Notes: generated by a model not told the origin, from the sequence alone. A stretch of DNA of 64,000 nt from Pseudomonas sp. HS6 (GCF_023375815.1 NZ_CP067412.1:5332001-5396000), one strand, 5' to 3'. Shown: positions 9,022 through 17,900, counted from the stretch's first letter. Translations and numbers: made by a program.

Positions 9022-9843
9022 TCAGGATTTGGCAGGTCGCATCCCTTGCTGCATCTGAATACGCTTGAGTGTCTGCTGGTACATGGTGGTGCGGCGGTGG
9101 TTCTTGGTGTAGCCACCGGCGGCGGCCACGGTGCCGGCCTGGATGTGGTCGAGGTAGCGGAAGATCGTACGCGGCGAAAGAAATCTGATGCCGTAACCGA
9201 GGTTGCTTAATCGATCCTGCAGCGTGTATCCCGGGACCCGGTCGTCCATCGAAAAATGCAGTCCGTGGGCCTTGATCAACCGTGCATTCCACAAGGTGCA
9301 GAAGCTTTTCAGGTGGGTTTCCCGGTAGGGTTTTGGCTCCCGGGAACGTAGGCCCAACTGCAGTTTTGCCCGCCGAAAATAGTGTTTGAAATAACGCGAA
9401 GACAAGCGCCAGGTGTCTCTTAAAACACCCCGATCAAGCTGTTCGACACAACCGACTGCTGCTGTATCCAAAGATTGCATACACTCGTTGATCATCATTG
9501 AAAAGACAGTGCTGTCGAAGACGAAAGTATCGGTGTGAAGTAAGAACAGGTAATCGGTTTCAACCTTTTCAAGTGCCAGATCGAGTGCCTTGCCGTGGGC
9601 AATATGACCGGCTTCTTTGTAAGGGGAAGGGCGCTCGATCAAGTTGATCCAGTCCAGAGAGCGCAAGTAAGCCAGGCTTTCATCGGCAGAGTCGTTGTCC
9701 ACCACCCACACCGGAATCTGTTGTTCCCTGACGTATTCCTGAAGAAACTCCAGGCACATCCGGGTTATTTCCGGGGTTTTGTAATTGACCAATACAAGAC
9801 TGAACGCGGGCTGTTGTGCCGAGGGGAAATCAAACTCTCTCAT
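9022..9843 (-). CDS. Family 2 glycosyltransferase
   Basis: This 273-residue soluble GT-A enzyme begins with the nucleotide-sugar site: FSLVLVNYKTPEITRMCLEFL, then VWVVDNDSADES, and the metal-binding acidic motif LLHTDTFVFD in place of DxD. The C-terminal half is basic (FKHYFRRAKLQLGLRSREPKPYRE), suggesting membrane contact. Donor and acceptor are not evident. It is a single minus-strand gene with its own terminator, divergent from the VanW gene. The base composition is lower in GC than the neighbouring transporter genes, a hint of a variable surface-glycan locus. Confidence 0.85.
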   Translation of the reverse strand: MREFDFPSAQQPAFSLVLVNYKTPEITRMCLEFLQEYVREQQIPVWVVDNDSADESLAYLRSLDWINLIERPSPYKEAGHIAHGKALDLALEKVETDYLFLLHTDTFVFDSTVFSMMINECMQSLDTAAVGCVEQLDRGVLRDTWRLSSRYFKHYFRRAKLQLGLRSREPKPYRETHLKSFCTLWNARLIKAHGLHFSMDDRVPGYTLQDRLSNLGYGIRFLSPRTIFRYLDHIQAGTVAAAGGYTKNHRRTTMYQQTLKRIQMQQGMRPAKS

Positions 9844-10085
9844 GATCCAGGCTCACATCGAATGGAATGGCTTTGTGCGCGGCGAAGAACGCTCGCACCC
9901 GCTGCTTTGTGGCCCGGATGGTAGGGACGCAACCTTAGTTCAAGCTTAATTTGGAGCGGTTGGGGTCAGTCGACTTGTTACGGCTTGCGACGCAAGCGCA
10001 GGCCGCGCGCACGGCGACTTTCCACGGTAAGATGCGCCGCCATTTTCAGATCAAGGAAGACAACGGCCTGCGCCGTTTGCCACGG

Positions 10086-10904
10086 ATGAAACCACTTTCC
10101 CTCTACCACCCGGCCCTTTACTGGCTGCGCGTGTGGCAAAAAAGACTGTTCCGTCACATCGCCTGGTACTGCTCGAGCAAACGCTACGCGCGGCCCGCCG
10201 CGACGTCCGAGCGCTTGCCCTATCGCTACCTCAAACACACCTCCAAACTGATCCGCAAACTCGGCCACTCCGACCTTGCGCTGCAACACAACAAAGTCAT
10301 CAACCTCAAACTCGCCGTCGCCGCCATCGACGGCGTCACCATCGCCCCCGGCGAATATTTCTCCTTCTGCCGCCTCGTCGGCCGCCCGACCCGCCAACGC
10401 GGCTACGTCGAAGGCATGGAACTGTCCTTCGGCCAGGCCCGCACCGGCATCGGCGGCGGCATCTGCCAACTCAGCAACCTCATCCACTGGATGGCCATTC
10501 ACTCACCCCTGGTCGTCATCGAACGCGCCAACCACAGCTTCGACCCCTTCCCGGACGACGGCCGCGTCCTGCCATTCGGCTCCGGCGCGGCGATCTTCTA
10601 CAACTACATCGACCTGGTACTGCACAACCCGACGGATCGGAGCTTTCAGTTGAAGCTGAAGGTCGGGGAGACGCAGTTGGAGGGGGAGTTGTTGTGTGAT
10701 CGGGAGCGGGAGTTTCGGTATCACGTGTTCGAGTTGGGGCACCGGTTTGTGCGGGAGGGGGAGAGGGTGTATCGGGAGAATGAGATTTGGCGGGAGGTGC
10801 GGGAGAAGGGGCAGGTGGGGGCTTTGGTGGAGAGGGAGCGGTTGTATGGGAATCGGGTGGTGGTTAAGTATGAGGTTTTGGAGGGGATGATTGAGGGGGG
10901 ATAG
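10086..10904 (+). CDS. VanW family protein
   Basis: This 272-residue protein, taking the start at 10086 (MKPLSLYHPALYWLRVWQ), is recognised by the VanW core: GEYFSFCRLVGRPTRQRGY, GIGGGICQLSNLIHWM and HSFDPFPDDGRVLPFGSGAAIFYNYID. The family is named after a gene in VanB-type glycopeptide-resistance clusters, but its biochemical role is unknown, and many Gram-negatives carry it outside any resistance locus. In-frame starts at 9951 and 10032 would add an unconserved leader. Codon choice changes sharply near 10620: earlier codons end in C, later ones in G or T, with GGG, GAG and TTG dominating to the stop. Confidence 0.85.
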   Translation: MKPLSLYHPALYWLRVWQKRLFRHIAWYCSSKRYARPAATSERLPYRYLKHTSKLIRKLGHSDLALQHNKVINLKLAVAAIDGVTIAPGEYFSFCRLVGRPTRQRGYVEGMELSFGQARTGIGGGICQLSNLIHWMAIHSPLVVIERANHSFDPFPDDGRVLPFGSGAAIFYNYIDLVLHNPTDRSFQLKLKVGETQLEGELLCDREREFRYHVFELGHRFVREGERVYRENEIWREVREKGQVGALVERERLYGNRVVVKYEVLEGMIEGG

Positions 10905-10961
10905 TGGTGATGTTGCTTTAGTCATTTGGTTTGCTTCATGTGTCGGAAGCGTTTTTCGATT

Positions 10962-11267
10962 CTAGCTTTCCAAGTTTTTTAATACGTTCACTAACGCGAT
11001 TTTCAGTTCTGCCCAGTTTTTGGCTTTTTCACAATGAATCGGATTTTGCCAGTCTTGATTGTGGATTAGAGAGATTACAAAGGAACCGCGAGTGCTGAAT
11101 TCTGGATACCATCCGATATCGAGTATTTGGCCGCATGGGAAAGTCGCTTGAAAAAGGTCTTCCTTTAAGTTTTCTATTTCGAGAGAAATGTCGATTGTTT
11201 GATCAAGCTGGGAAATGTCATCGAGAGTTATTTTGGCTCCGAGAGTGATGATTTTGCTTGTGTTCAA
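10962..11267 (-). CDS. Small acidic protein, possible immunity protein
   Basis: This 101-residue protein begins MNTSKIITLGAKITLDD and contains DIGWYPEFSTRGSFVISLI and a C-terminal helix WAELKIALVNVLKNLE. There is no signal peptide or membrane segment. The DIGWYPE...G.F.I pattern and size resemble polymorphic-toxin immunity proteins, but I cannot name the family. It is AT-rich, like the other genes between the VanW gene and rhs, and is the most distal gene of the minus-strand effector island. A cytosolic protective role is inferred only from context. Confidence 0.6.
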   Translation of the reverse strand: MNTSKIITLGAKITLDDISQLDQTIDISLEIENLKEDLFQATFPCGQILDIGWYPEFSTRGSFVISLIHNQDWQNPIHCEKAKNWAELKIALVNVLKNLES

Positions 11268-11314
11268 TATAGTGATATCCGAGGGGTATTTGAGGGGGGC
11301 TTTTTGAGCACTGC

Positions 11315-11707
11315 TCAGGTGTTGGTTGGGTAAAGGGTGATTTGAATGGCTGAAATCTCTATAAGGCTCGGCAAAATAAGATCTTTATTTTCGTTTTTTA
11401 TTAAGATGAGAATTATGGAGTTGCCAAGTTTTAACGAGCCGCATCCATCTTCGGTAATAGAAGTCAGCTCTGCTGTTATATAGGTTTCTTCGGCTTCGTG
11501 GCGAATTGAGGGTGCGTTGCTCATTGAGGTAAAGATGTTTTTACCCCAATAAAAATCATCATCAATATTTATTTCGATGTCGTAGGAGCAGTTTTCTCTT
11601 GCCTCTAGAGTGAATAAGCTTGAAAGGCCTTTTCCATAAGGGGTGGAGAATTCGACAAAGGTATTCTCTGTGTGGATTTTAACTATTCGCGATATTGTGA
11701 CTTTCAT
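11315..11707 (-). CDS. Hypothetical protein in rhs immunity region
   Basis: This 130-residue acidic protein begins MKVTISRIVKIHTENTFVEF, appears beta-rich, and has a distinct segment YDIEINIDDDFYWGKNIF. No signal peptide, membrane helix or recognised domain is seen. It lies 48 bp upstream, in transcription order, of the 101-residue gene and 34 bp downstream of a palindromic repeat. AT-rich composition and position suggest an acquired orphan immunity gene. The function is unassigned. Confidence 0.55.
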   Translation of the reverse strand: MKVTISRIVKIHTENTFVEFSTPYGKGLSSLFTLEARENCSYDIEINIDDDFYWGKNIFTSMSNAPSIRHEAEETYITAELTSITEDGCGSLKLGNSIILILIKNENKDLILPSLIEISAIQITLYPTNT

Positions 11708-11740
11708 GAACTTATTTATCGGAGGAGTTTCGATGAGCGG

Positions 11741-11789
11741 AAAAGGGGACAGATTTATTTTTTAACGAAAAATAAATCTGTCCCCTTTT
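11741..11789. repeat. Palindromic GGGGACAGATTTATTTT element, copy 1
   Basis: Perfect 22-nt arms (11741-11762 and 11768-11789) flank a 5-nt loop. The core GGGGACAGATTTATTTT recurs at 12285-12363 and 14131-14182. It separates two small genes. It resembles miniature elements mobilised by REP-associated Y1 transposases (recalled family knowledge); no transposase is present here. Confidence 0.85.
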
Positions 11790-11793
11790 GTTC

Positions 11794-12219
11794 CTATTTA
11801 AAATTGCGCACTACTGGCTTTTTTAGAAGGTTTTCAAGTTCGGGATAGGATTCGATTTCTTCATGGTTTAGGGTGTCAATAATGGCTTGTATCTTTTTGG
11901 TGTATTTTTTCTCGATTGGGACTTCACTCCAATCCAATTCTGAGGCAGAGGCTATTAGTACCTCGGTAAATGAAGAGTCCAAAAGTTTCTTTAGAATCTC
12001 AATTGCCTGAGTGGATCGATGCTCTCCAAGAGCCGCAGCACTTCGCTCCTGCCAATACTCTTCCCTCGATAGGATCGTGTCATTAAGCCGGCTCCAGTCA
12101 TCAGCGCTGAACTTTCCTAGAACTCCTTTGGCTACCTGTTCTGTAATGTATTCATTCCAGTTAGAATCTTCGCTTTGTCCCAGCCAGTAGTTGTATTCAT
12201 CGAAGGCCTTGCTATCCAT
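11794..12219 (-). CDS. HEAT-like helical protein, possible immunity protein
   Basis: This 141-residue, mostly helical protein begins MDSKAFDEYNYWLGQSED and contains EYWQERSAAALGEHRSTQAIEIL followed by a LLDSSFTEVLIASASEL segment, the feel of one or two HEAT-type helical pairs. Acidic helical proteins of this size are common immunity proteins next to Rhs/CdiA tips. It lies directly downstream of one palindromic repeat pair (12285-12363) and upstream of another (11741-11789), so it looks like a repeat-bounded cassette. No cognate toxin is in the window. The family name is not certain. Confidence 0.6.
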   Translation of the reverse strand: MDSKAFDEYNYWLGQSEDSNWNEYITEQVAKGVLGKFSADDWSRLNDTILSREEYWQERSAAALGEHRSTQAIEILKKLLDSSFTEVLIASASELDWSEVPIEKKYTKKIQAIIDTLNHEEIESYPELENLLKKPVVRNFK

Positions 12220-12284
12220 GATTTTGTCTCAATTTAAATAGGAGGCGACATAGGTGAGTCGCCAACTGGGAAGGACGATGTAAT

Positions 12285-12363
12285 AAAAAGGGGACAGATT
12301 TATTTTCTTGATAAAAAGGGGATAGATTTATTTTCTTTAATGAAAAATAAATCTGTCCCCTTT
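12285..12363. repeat. Palindromic element, copies 2a (half) and 2b (full)
   Basis: A left arm (12285-12309, AAAAAGGGGACAGATTTATT...) is followed at once by a complete palindrome (12314-12363) with one arm mismatch (GATAGA for GACAGA) and the loop CTTTAATG. The partial duplication suggests repeated insertion or slippage at one site. Confidence 0.85.
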
Positions 12364-12490
12364 GACTTCTAGGGATTGTCTTCAGGGTGCTCATTTTTGT
12401 CCTTCAAATTGGTTTGGCCAGTAAATTCTTATAACGTCCCCTTTTGTTTAATTTGTGTTCAATTTTTGTTTGTGAAGCACTTCTAAAGTG

Positions 12491-12540
12491 AAAAGGGGCA
12501 CGCTTATTTTCTTCAAGTAAAAAATATATCTATCCCCTTT
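12491..12540. repeat. Palindromic element, degenerate copy 3
   Basis: AAAAGGGGCACGCTTATTTT (12491-12510) and AAAAATATATCTATCCCCTTT (ending 12540) keep the overall palindrome and ends but differ from the core at several places. It lies 19 bp past the stop of the CPCC-domain gene. An isolated right end GTCCCCTTTT is at 12436-12445. Confidence 0.7.
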
Positions 12541-12559
12541 GGTTATTGTTTTTAGTTTT

Positions 12560-13099
12560 TTATGAGGCTTCGCCTCTTAACCACTTGTCTAAGGGCAGGT
12601 TTTCGGATTTTTTTGCAAAGCTCTCTTTTGCTTCTCGAAGAGTCATATGATTCGGGCTGCTATAAGAGTCAAGGGAGGTTGTACCGTTATCTTCCCAGTG
12701 ACATAAATCGCAAATGTCATAGTCTGCAAGTGATGGAAGTGTGTGATAGCCGCAGCAGGGGCAAACTTCTAAAGGCTCAATATCTCCATATACTTCGTAG
12801 TCGCCAAGCTTTAGCGAAGCTAGTTTTTTTGAAAGGTATATGTTTGTGACGCCTTTAAATTTTGATGTTAGTGCAACTTGGATGAGTTCGTTGTATTTGC
12901 TATCGTTGATGTCATTTGGCAAGTCGTCATTAGTTTTGATTGAGTGCTGCAACTGCTCTGATAAAGTGAAGAATTCTGGGCTGGTATCGTCAATTCCCCA
13001 CCAGTCGAGCAGGAGCGACTCGCGCTCGCCGTGATCGAGCGAAATCAAAGTTTCATTAGAGATCTTGTTTATTGCTTGCTGTCTGTTGATTTTTTTCAT
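12560..13099 (-). CDS. Cysteine-rich CPCC-domain protein, probable immunity protein
   Basis: This 179-residue protein starts one base after the stop of the displaced Rhs tip (13101). The N-terminal half is helical and acidic. The second half has CPCCGYHTLPSLADYDICDLCHWEDNG, the two-pair cysteine signature of the CPCC domain (Cys_rich_CPCC), presumably metal-binding. That domain is often found encoded next to polymorphic toxins. Its tight linkage to the preceding Rhs tip makes it the likely cognate antidote, acting in the cytoplasm. The pairing is inferred from position. It is AT-rich compared with the chromosome. Confidence 0.75.
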   Translation of the reverse strand: MKKINRQQAINKISNETLISLDHGERESLLLDWWGIDDTSPEFFTLSEQLQHSIKTNDDLPNDINDSKYNELIQVALTSKFKGVTNIYLSKKLASLKLGDYEVYGDIEPLEVCPCCGYHTLPSLADYDICDLCHWEDNGTTSLDSYSSPNHMTLREAKESFAKKSENLPLDKWLRGEAS

Positions 13100-13100
13100 G

Positions 13101-14126
13101 CTATAAGCCCTTGGCTAAGTCGATAGCGGATTGGAAGGCGTCGGCGCTTCTTCCGTCATCTCTATAGAACGTTCTGATTTCTCGAGACTTTAAGTGTCCA
13201 ACGAATATTCTTCCAGTAGCTGGATCATGCTTGATTATAAAATTCCCAACGTTGGTTTCATTAAAGTTTCCGGACTCCTTGGAAAATTCTTTAGCCTGTT
13301 TCAAATATTCCGTTTGGGAAATGTTTCCGAATTCTTTTTGATCAATTACATGTTTTTGATAATGAGGCTGTAATTTTCCAGATGAAAACCCTTTCCAGTT
13401 GACTGATGCAGCCTTTGGTGGCGATGCATCTCCCTGATTTGCTTTGGCCTTCTCCTCAGGTACTTCAGCTCCTTGTCCCGGGATGCATTTATCCCCCCCG
13501 GGGCATGTATTCAAACCCAGAGGATCCACCCAGCCCGTAGGGTTAGGCACGTACTGGTAGTTATTCAACCCACCCGCAAGCTTGATCGGATCTGGCGTCA
13601 AAAACCGCCCAGTCCCCGGATTGTAGTAGCGGTGTCGGTTGTAATGTAACCCCGTCTCAGCGTCGAAGTACTGACCCTGGAATCGTAACGGGTTGTCGAT
13701 TTCACTGACGTCCAGTGATGCGAGGTTGCCGTAGGCTCGGTATTTGGCCGACCACATAATCTCGCCACTGTAGTCTGTGAGTTCCTGCGGCGTACCAAGA
13801 TGGTCGAGTTGGTAATAGAACGGGTTCGCCTTGCGCGGGCCTTCACCATCGAGCATGGCAAGCGGGCGGAAGGTGCTGGGTTCATAGATGTAACTGCGAT
13901 AGCGGTTGTCGGCACTTTCGACGATCAGCCGCTCGTCTTGCCAGAGAAATTCAGTGGCATGGCCATCGACGATTTTCTCGATACGGCGACCGAAAGCGTC
14001 GTATTTGTATGACGCGGTGCTGCCGCCCGGTTGGGTAACGCCAATCAGACGATGCTGGCAGTCGTAGATGTATTCGGTGACGAGTTTTTGTCCGGCGCCC
14101 CGGCGTTGGCGGATCAGATTGCCAAA
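13101..14126 (-). pseudogene. Displaced Rhs C-terminal cassette (orphan rhs-CT) with RNase-like tip
   Basis: The frame holds about 200 residues of Rhs core, from GNLIRQRR through GWVDPLGL, then a tip of about 136 residues. It has no Rhs N-terminus, and its first ATG is at 13856 (MLDGEGPRKANPF). The homology to the main rhs stops abruptly next to a palindromic element at 14131. The tip, after NTCPGGDKCIPG, has LQPHYQKHVIDQKEFG, EYLKQAKEF, KHDPATGRIFVGHL and EIRTFYRDDGR. This spacing is typical of BECR-fold RNase toxins (barnase/EndoU/colicin D-like). It would be silent until recombined onto a full rhs. The CPCC gene follows after one base. Confidence 0.75.
13516..14123. repeat. Direct repeat of Rhs core, distal copy
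   Basis: About 608 bp matching 15400-16007 at a constant offset of 1884 bp, with scattered substitutions and no indel seen in the parts compared. It encodes the last ~200 core residues up to DPLGL. Confidence 0.85.
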
Positions 14127-14130
14127 TAAT

Positions 14131-14182
14131 AAAAAGGGGACAGATTTATTTTCTTTAATGAAAAATAAATCTGTCCCCTTTG
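14131..14182. repeat. Palindromic element, copy 4
   Basis: AAAAAGGGGACAGATTTATT... (14131-14155) and ...AAATCTGTCCCCTTT (14161-14182) flank the loop. It begins within about 7 bp of the last base of Rhs homology (14123). Its right flank (TTTGACTTTTAG) resembles that of copy 2b (TTTGACTTCTAG). Confidence 0.85.
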
Positions 14183-14231
14183 ACTTTTAGTTATTCGTCG
14201 AAATAGCTCATTTTTGAATGCCTTGCGGGGG

Positions 14232-14277
14232 AAAGGTGAGAGATTTATTTTCTCGAAAAAATAAGTCTCTCACCTTT
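14232..14277. repeat. Palindromic element, variant copy 5 (GGTGAGAG type)
   Basis: AAAGGTGAGAGATTTATTTT and AAAATAAGTCTCTCACCTTT form a palindrome of the same layout, but with GGTGAGAGA replacing GGGGACAGA on both arms. The paired change shows that arm complementarity is maintained. Confidence 0.8.
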
Positions 14278-14303
14278 GGTTCTCCTTTAGTTTCGATAAG
14301 CGA

Positions 14304-14966
14304 TTAATCGCATTGAGTGATAATGTACACATTGTCATCGTATTTTTCGGTGTGTTGACCAAAAAAATATACTTCATTTTCATTAAAGAAAAAATAATCT
14401 CGTTTTTTTCTATCTTTTGTTCCGCCGAATATGTTGTTTTCTTTTTGTGGTGGTGCCACTTCCAGGATTTCAAAAGTCTGGCCATTCTTGACTTGTAGTA
14501 AAAATCCAAAATCACTGCCTTCGTATTTTGATGGGGCTTCATCCTCAAGTACCCATTCTGGAGATTTTCCTGCCCATCCAAAAACTTCTTCAGTCTTTTG
14601 GTCAGAGAATTCAAGATATTGAAGTTTTACGTTCGATGCTTCGTTAGAGGTCGCCGCTATCTCGGTTTTGAATAGATATGCTCTAAATAGTTTTTGATAG
14701 GTTTTTAGAAAGCCATTTGGAACGACCGCGTCTTTAAGAACAGTATTAAGCATTTCAGGTATCGATAGGGTTTCGTCGAACTCTTCTGTTGCACTGAAAA
14801 AACTTAGGGTATAGCCGGAAAAGTCGTGAGTCGTTGGAAATTGTATCGTAAAGAAAAATGTTAATGCTTTCCCGTTTTTGCTTTTTGGTATGTCAACTCC
14901 TATAGGAAGAACCGGATTTCCACCAATGTGTGAAGGTGTTTCTTTTTTTGTTTTGATAATAAACAT
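14304..14966 (-). CDS. Probable immunity protein to the Rhs tip (DUF1963/YwqG-like)
   Basis: This 220-residue protein starts 13 bp after the rhs stop (14979), the usual place for the cognate antidote. The opening has HIGGNPVLPIGVDIPKSKNGKALTFFFTIQF, like the GG.P.LP....P.....LTF..Q.. pattern of DUF1963/YwqG proteins. Later come VLEDEAPSKYEGSDFGFLLQV and FFFNENEVYFFGQH. There is no signal peptide, so it should act in the cytoplasm. It is AT-rich and basic/acidic mixed. Immunity against the endonuclease-like tip is inferred from context. The DUF1963 link is by eye. Confidence 0.65.
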   Translation of the reverse strand: MFIIKTKKETPSHIGGNPVLPIGVDIPKSKNGKALTFFFTIQFPTTHDFSGYTLSFFSATEEFDETLSIPEMLNTVLKDAVVPNGFLKTYQKLFRAYLFKTEIAATSNEASNVKLQYLEFSDQKTEEVFGWAGKSPEWVLEDEAPSKYEGSDFGFLLQVKNGQTFEILEVAPPQKENNIFGGTKDRKKRDYFFFNENEVYFFGQHTEKYDDNVYIITQCD

Positions 14967-14978
14967 TGGTGGCTTCCT

Positions 14979-17900
14979 TTAGTTGTCAAATTCTTTGGTG
15001 AGTTTTGTGCCATCTGAGAACACGATTTTGTAAATAAGCTTGTATGGTCGGGTTTCTTGCCCTTCGTATACCGCAGTTAGTTTGGCGCTTGCGCTCACGT
15101 CATTTTCGATGATGTGCTCTGCGACCCCTTTCTCGAAAACCCTGAATTGTCCACGATTGATAGAGGGTGCTTGTGGGAAAATATTATCCAGTACGGTACC
15201 TGGGCCGCCCAGTTTGCTTCCTCTAGCGTGTCCAGCATCGTCGGTAGCATTACCGAGCGATCTTGCATGATCCCTAGCTGCCTGATTAGTGGGGCTACCA
15301 GTTCCGATATCATCGGGTGTGACATCAAACTCCCAATCAGTTATTCGGCCGTGTGCATCCTTTGTGACATTTGGGCAGTTCTCGGGGCCACAGGCCAGGC
15401 CCAATGGATCTACCCACCCCGTAGGGTTCGGTACGTACTGGTAGTTATTCAACCCACCCGCAAGCTTGATCGGATCCGGTGTCAGGAAGCGCGCGGTGTT
15501 CGGATTGTAGTAGCGGTGCCGGTTGTAATGTAACCCCGTCTCGGCGTCGAAGTACTGACCCTGGAATCGCAACGGATTGTCGATTTCGCTGACATCCAGT
15601 GCCGCAAGGTTGCCATAGGCACGGTATTTCGCCGACCACATGATCTCGCCGCTGTAGTCGGTGAGTTCCTGTGGTGTGCCGAGGTGGTCGAGTTGATAGT
15701 AGAACGGCGTGGCCTTTCGTGGCCCCTCGCCGTCGAGCATCGCCAGCGGGCGGAAGCTGCCGGGTTCGTAGATGTAAGTGCGATAGCGGTTGTCGGCGCT
15801 TTCGGCGATCAGACGTTCGCCTTGCCACAGGAATTCGGTGGTATGGCTGTCGACGGTTTTTTCGATACGGCGGCCGAAGGCATCGTATTTGTACGACGCC
15901 GTACTGCCTCCCGGAAGGCTTACGCCGATCAGACGATGTTGGCAGTCATACCGGTATTCAGTGACGAGTTTCTGGTTAGCGCCGCGCCGCTCGCGGATCA
16001 GGTTGCCGTAAGCGTCGTAGTCGTAGTGGCGGTCGCCTTGCATCAGCAGGCGGTTGCCTTTGACGTTGGCCAGGTTGGCTACGGGCATGTCGGTCTGACC
16101 GAGCAGGTTACCCGCCGGGTCATGGGCAAAGCTTTCGGGTGTTGTGCCACGTACGTTGATCAGTCGATCCAGCGGGTCGTAGTGGTAGCTACGATTGCCT
16201 TTACGGCTGTCGTCGATGCCGGCGAGGTTACCGTTGGCGTCGTAGTTGTAGCGACGCTGGAACAGGTTTTTGTCGCGTTGACTGACGCTGTGCGCTTGCA
16301 GGCGGCCTTGTTCATCGTATTGGTATTGGCTGAGCAGCAGACCTTGCTGACGTTGCTGTTCACGACCGGCGCTGAACTGGTGGGAAGTCAGGCGTGTGCC
16401 GTTGAGGTCGATGCTGCTCAGGTGCCCGCCGGGTTGGTGGCGATAATCGAGTGTGCTGCCATCCGGCAGGCGGCAGTGATTGAGCTGTCCGACGCTGTCG
16501 TATTCGTAACGCGTTGTGCCCCAGCCCTGATGCTCGGTGATCAGCCGATCCTGCACATCGTATTCATAAGCAAGCGGCCAATGACCATCGTCCACGTTGA
16601 CCAGACGGCCAAGTGCGTCGTAGCTGTAGTGAATTTCCTCGCTGTCGGGGAGGGTCTTCACCAGCAGTCGGCCAGCGGCGTCGCGCTGGTATTCGGTGAC
16701 CAGTTCGCTGCCGTCGTCGCCGAATTCGGCTTTCTTCAGCAGCTTGCCGTTGAGGTCGTACTCGTAGGCAGTGCGGCGTCCGTCGAAACCGGTTTCCTGC
16801 TGGATCAGCCCGTTCGAGTAGTAATCCAGCTGATAGTGTTCGCCGCGTTCGTTTTCGATGTCGGTGAGCAGCAGGCGTGCGTTGTCATAGCGATAACGCA
16901 GTTGACTGCCGTCCGGGTTGATACGACGGCTGACCAGGTGCAGGTTATCGGCATACTCGTAACGGGTTACGCGGCCCAGTTCGTCGCGTTCAGCCGTGAC
17001 GCGACCGTACGGGTTGTAGGTAAACGCGCGGGTGGCACCACCGGGCAGGGTGATCTGTGCCAGACGGTTTGCAGCATCCCACTGGTAGTGGGTGATTGCA
17101 CCGGTTTCAGCCTGACGTGTGATCTGCCGACCGAGCGCGTCGTAGCGATATTTGCGTTGACCGCCGTCGGGCAGTCGCTCCTCCAGCAACTGGCCGAGGT
17201 TATTCCAGCCCAGTTGATGACGGCTGCCATCAGGGTGTCTGATTTCCAGCAAGCGTCCCTGGCGATCGTAACTGTAGTGCGTCGAGTTTCCATCAGGATC
17301 AATTTGTTCGGTGATATCGCCCTGGTCGTTGCGCCAGTAAATCCATTTGGCCGGACCACGGTTAATCACACGGACGTAGCCGTGGTAGTACTCGTAGGAG
17401 GTCGGCATGTCTTCCGGCGGGATGACCGCGACCAGTCGACCGGCCTCGTTGTATTGGTATTCAGTGACCGCCCCCAGCGGATCCTTTTCGGCGATCAACC
17501 GGCCTTGATCGTCGTAAGCCTTAAGGTGTTCCGCACCATCCGGATCGACCTTGGCGACGAGTCGAGCCTTGTCATCGTGGGTGTAGACCTCTTCGCTACC
17601 ATCGGCGTTGGTAACCGTGACGCTACCTTTGTCATCCCACGCGTAGTGCGCGTCCATTTGCGAGAAGCTGGCCCAGTGATGGATGCAGCGCGCTGACTTT
17701 CCTTCCTTTTCCCATTCCCAGTAGAAGCTGGCGCCACCGGCGAGTTGCCGCTCGAGAATGACGTTCTGTTCGTTGTAGGCGTAACGCTCCGACTCGCCGG
17801 CAGCGTTCGTGGCTTTGATCAGGCGTTGTTGAGCATCGTACGTGTAAGTGACCAGCGTCTGGACGGTGCTCCATGCATCTTCCAGATTGTCTGCCGGGAG

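Larger units (their letters stand above)
12220..12559. other. Gene-free stretch made of repeat copies (340 bp)
   Basis: I see no coding sequence with convincing content. The stretch holds a left half-element and a full palindrome (12285-12363), an isolated right-end fragment GTCCCCTTTT (12436-12445) and a degenerate palindrome (12491-12540). Confidence 0.6.

Noticed and set aside
10086..10904. VanW gene as a vancomycin-resistance determinant
   Set aside because: No van ligase, dehydrogenase or regulator is near, and the family is widespread in Gram-negatives with unknown function.
10503..10925. Minus-strand Pro/Leu/His-rich open frame at the end of the VanW gene
   Set aside because: It comes from the G-rich bias of the VanW 3' end read backward; no coding signs.
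11741..11789. Palindromic element as an ordinary terminator
   Set aside because: The stem is AT-rich in its inner part, the same sequence recurs with conserved internal bases, and partial copies occur; a mobile-type repeat fits better, though it may also stop transcription.
11741..14277. Palindromic repeats as a CRISPR array
   Set aside because: Spacing is irregular, the units are palindromes separated by genes, and there are no cas genes.
15684..17696. Long plus-strand open frame opposite rhs
   Set aside because: It is antisense to the Rhs repeats and mirrors their codon periodicity; no ribosome site and no domain.
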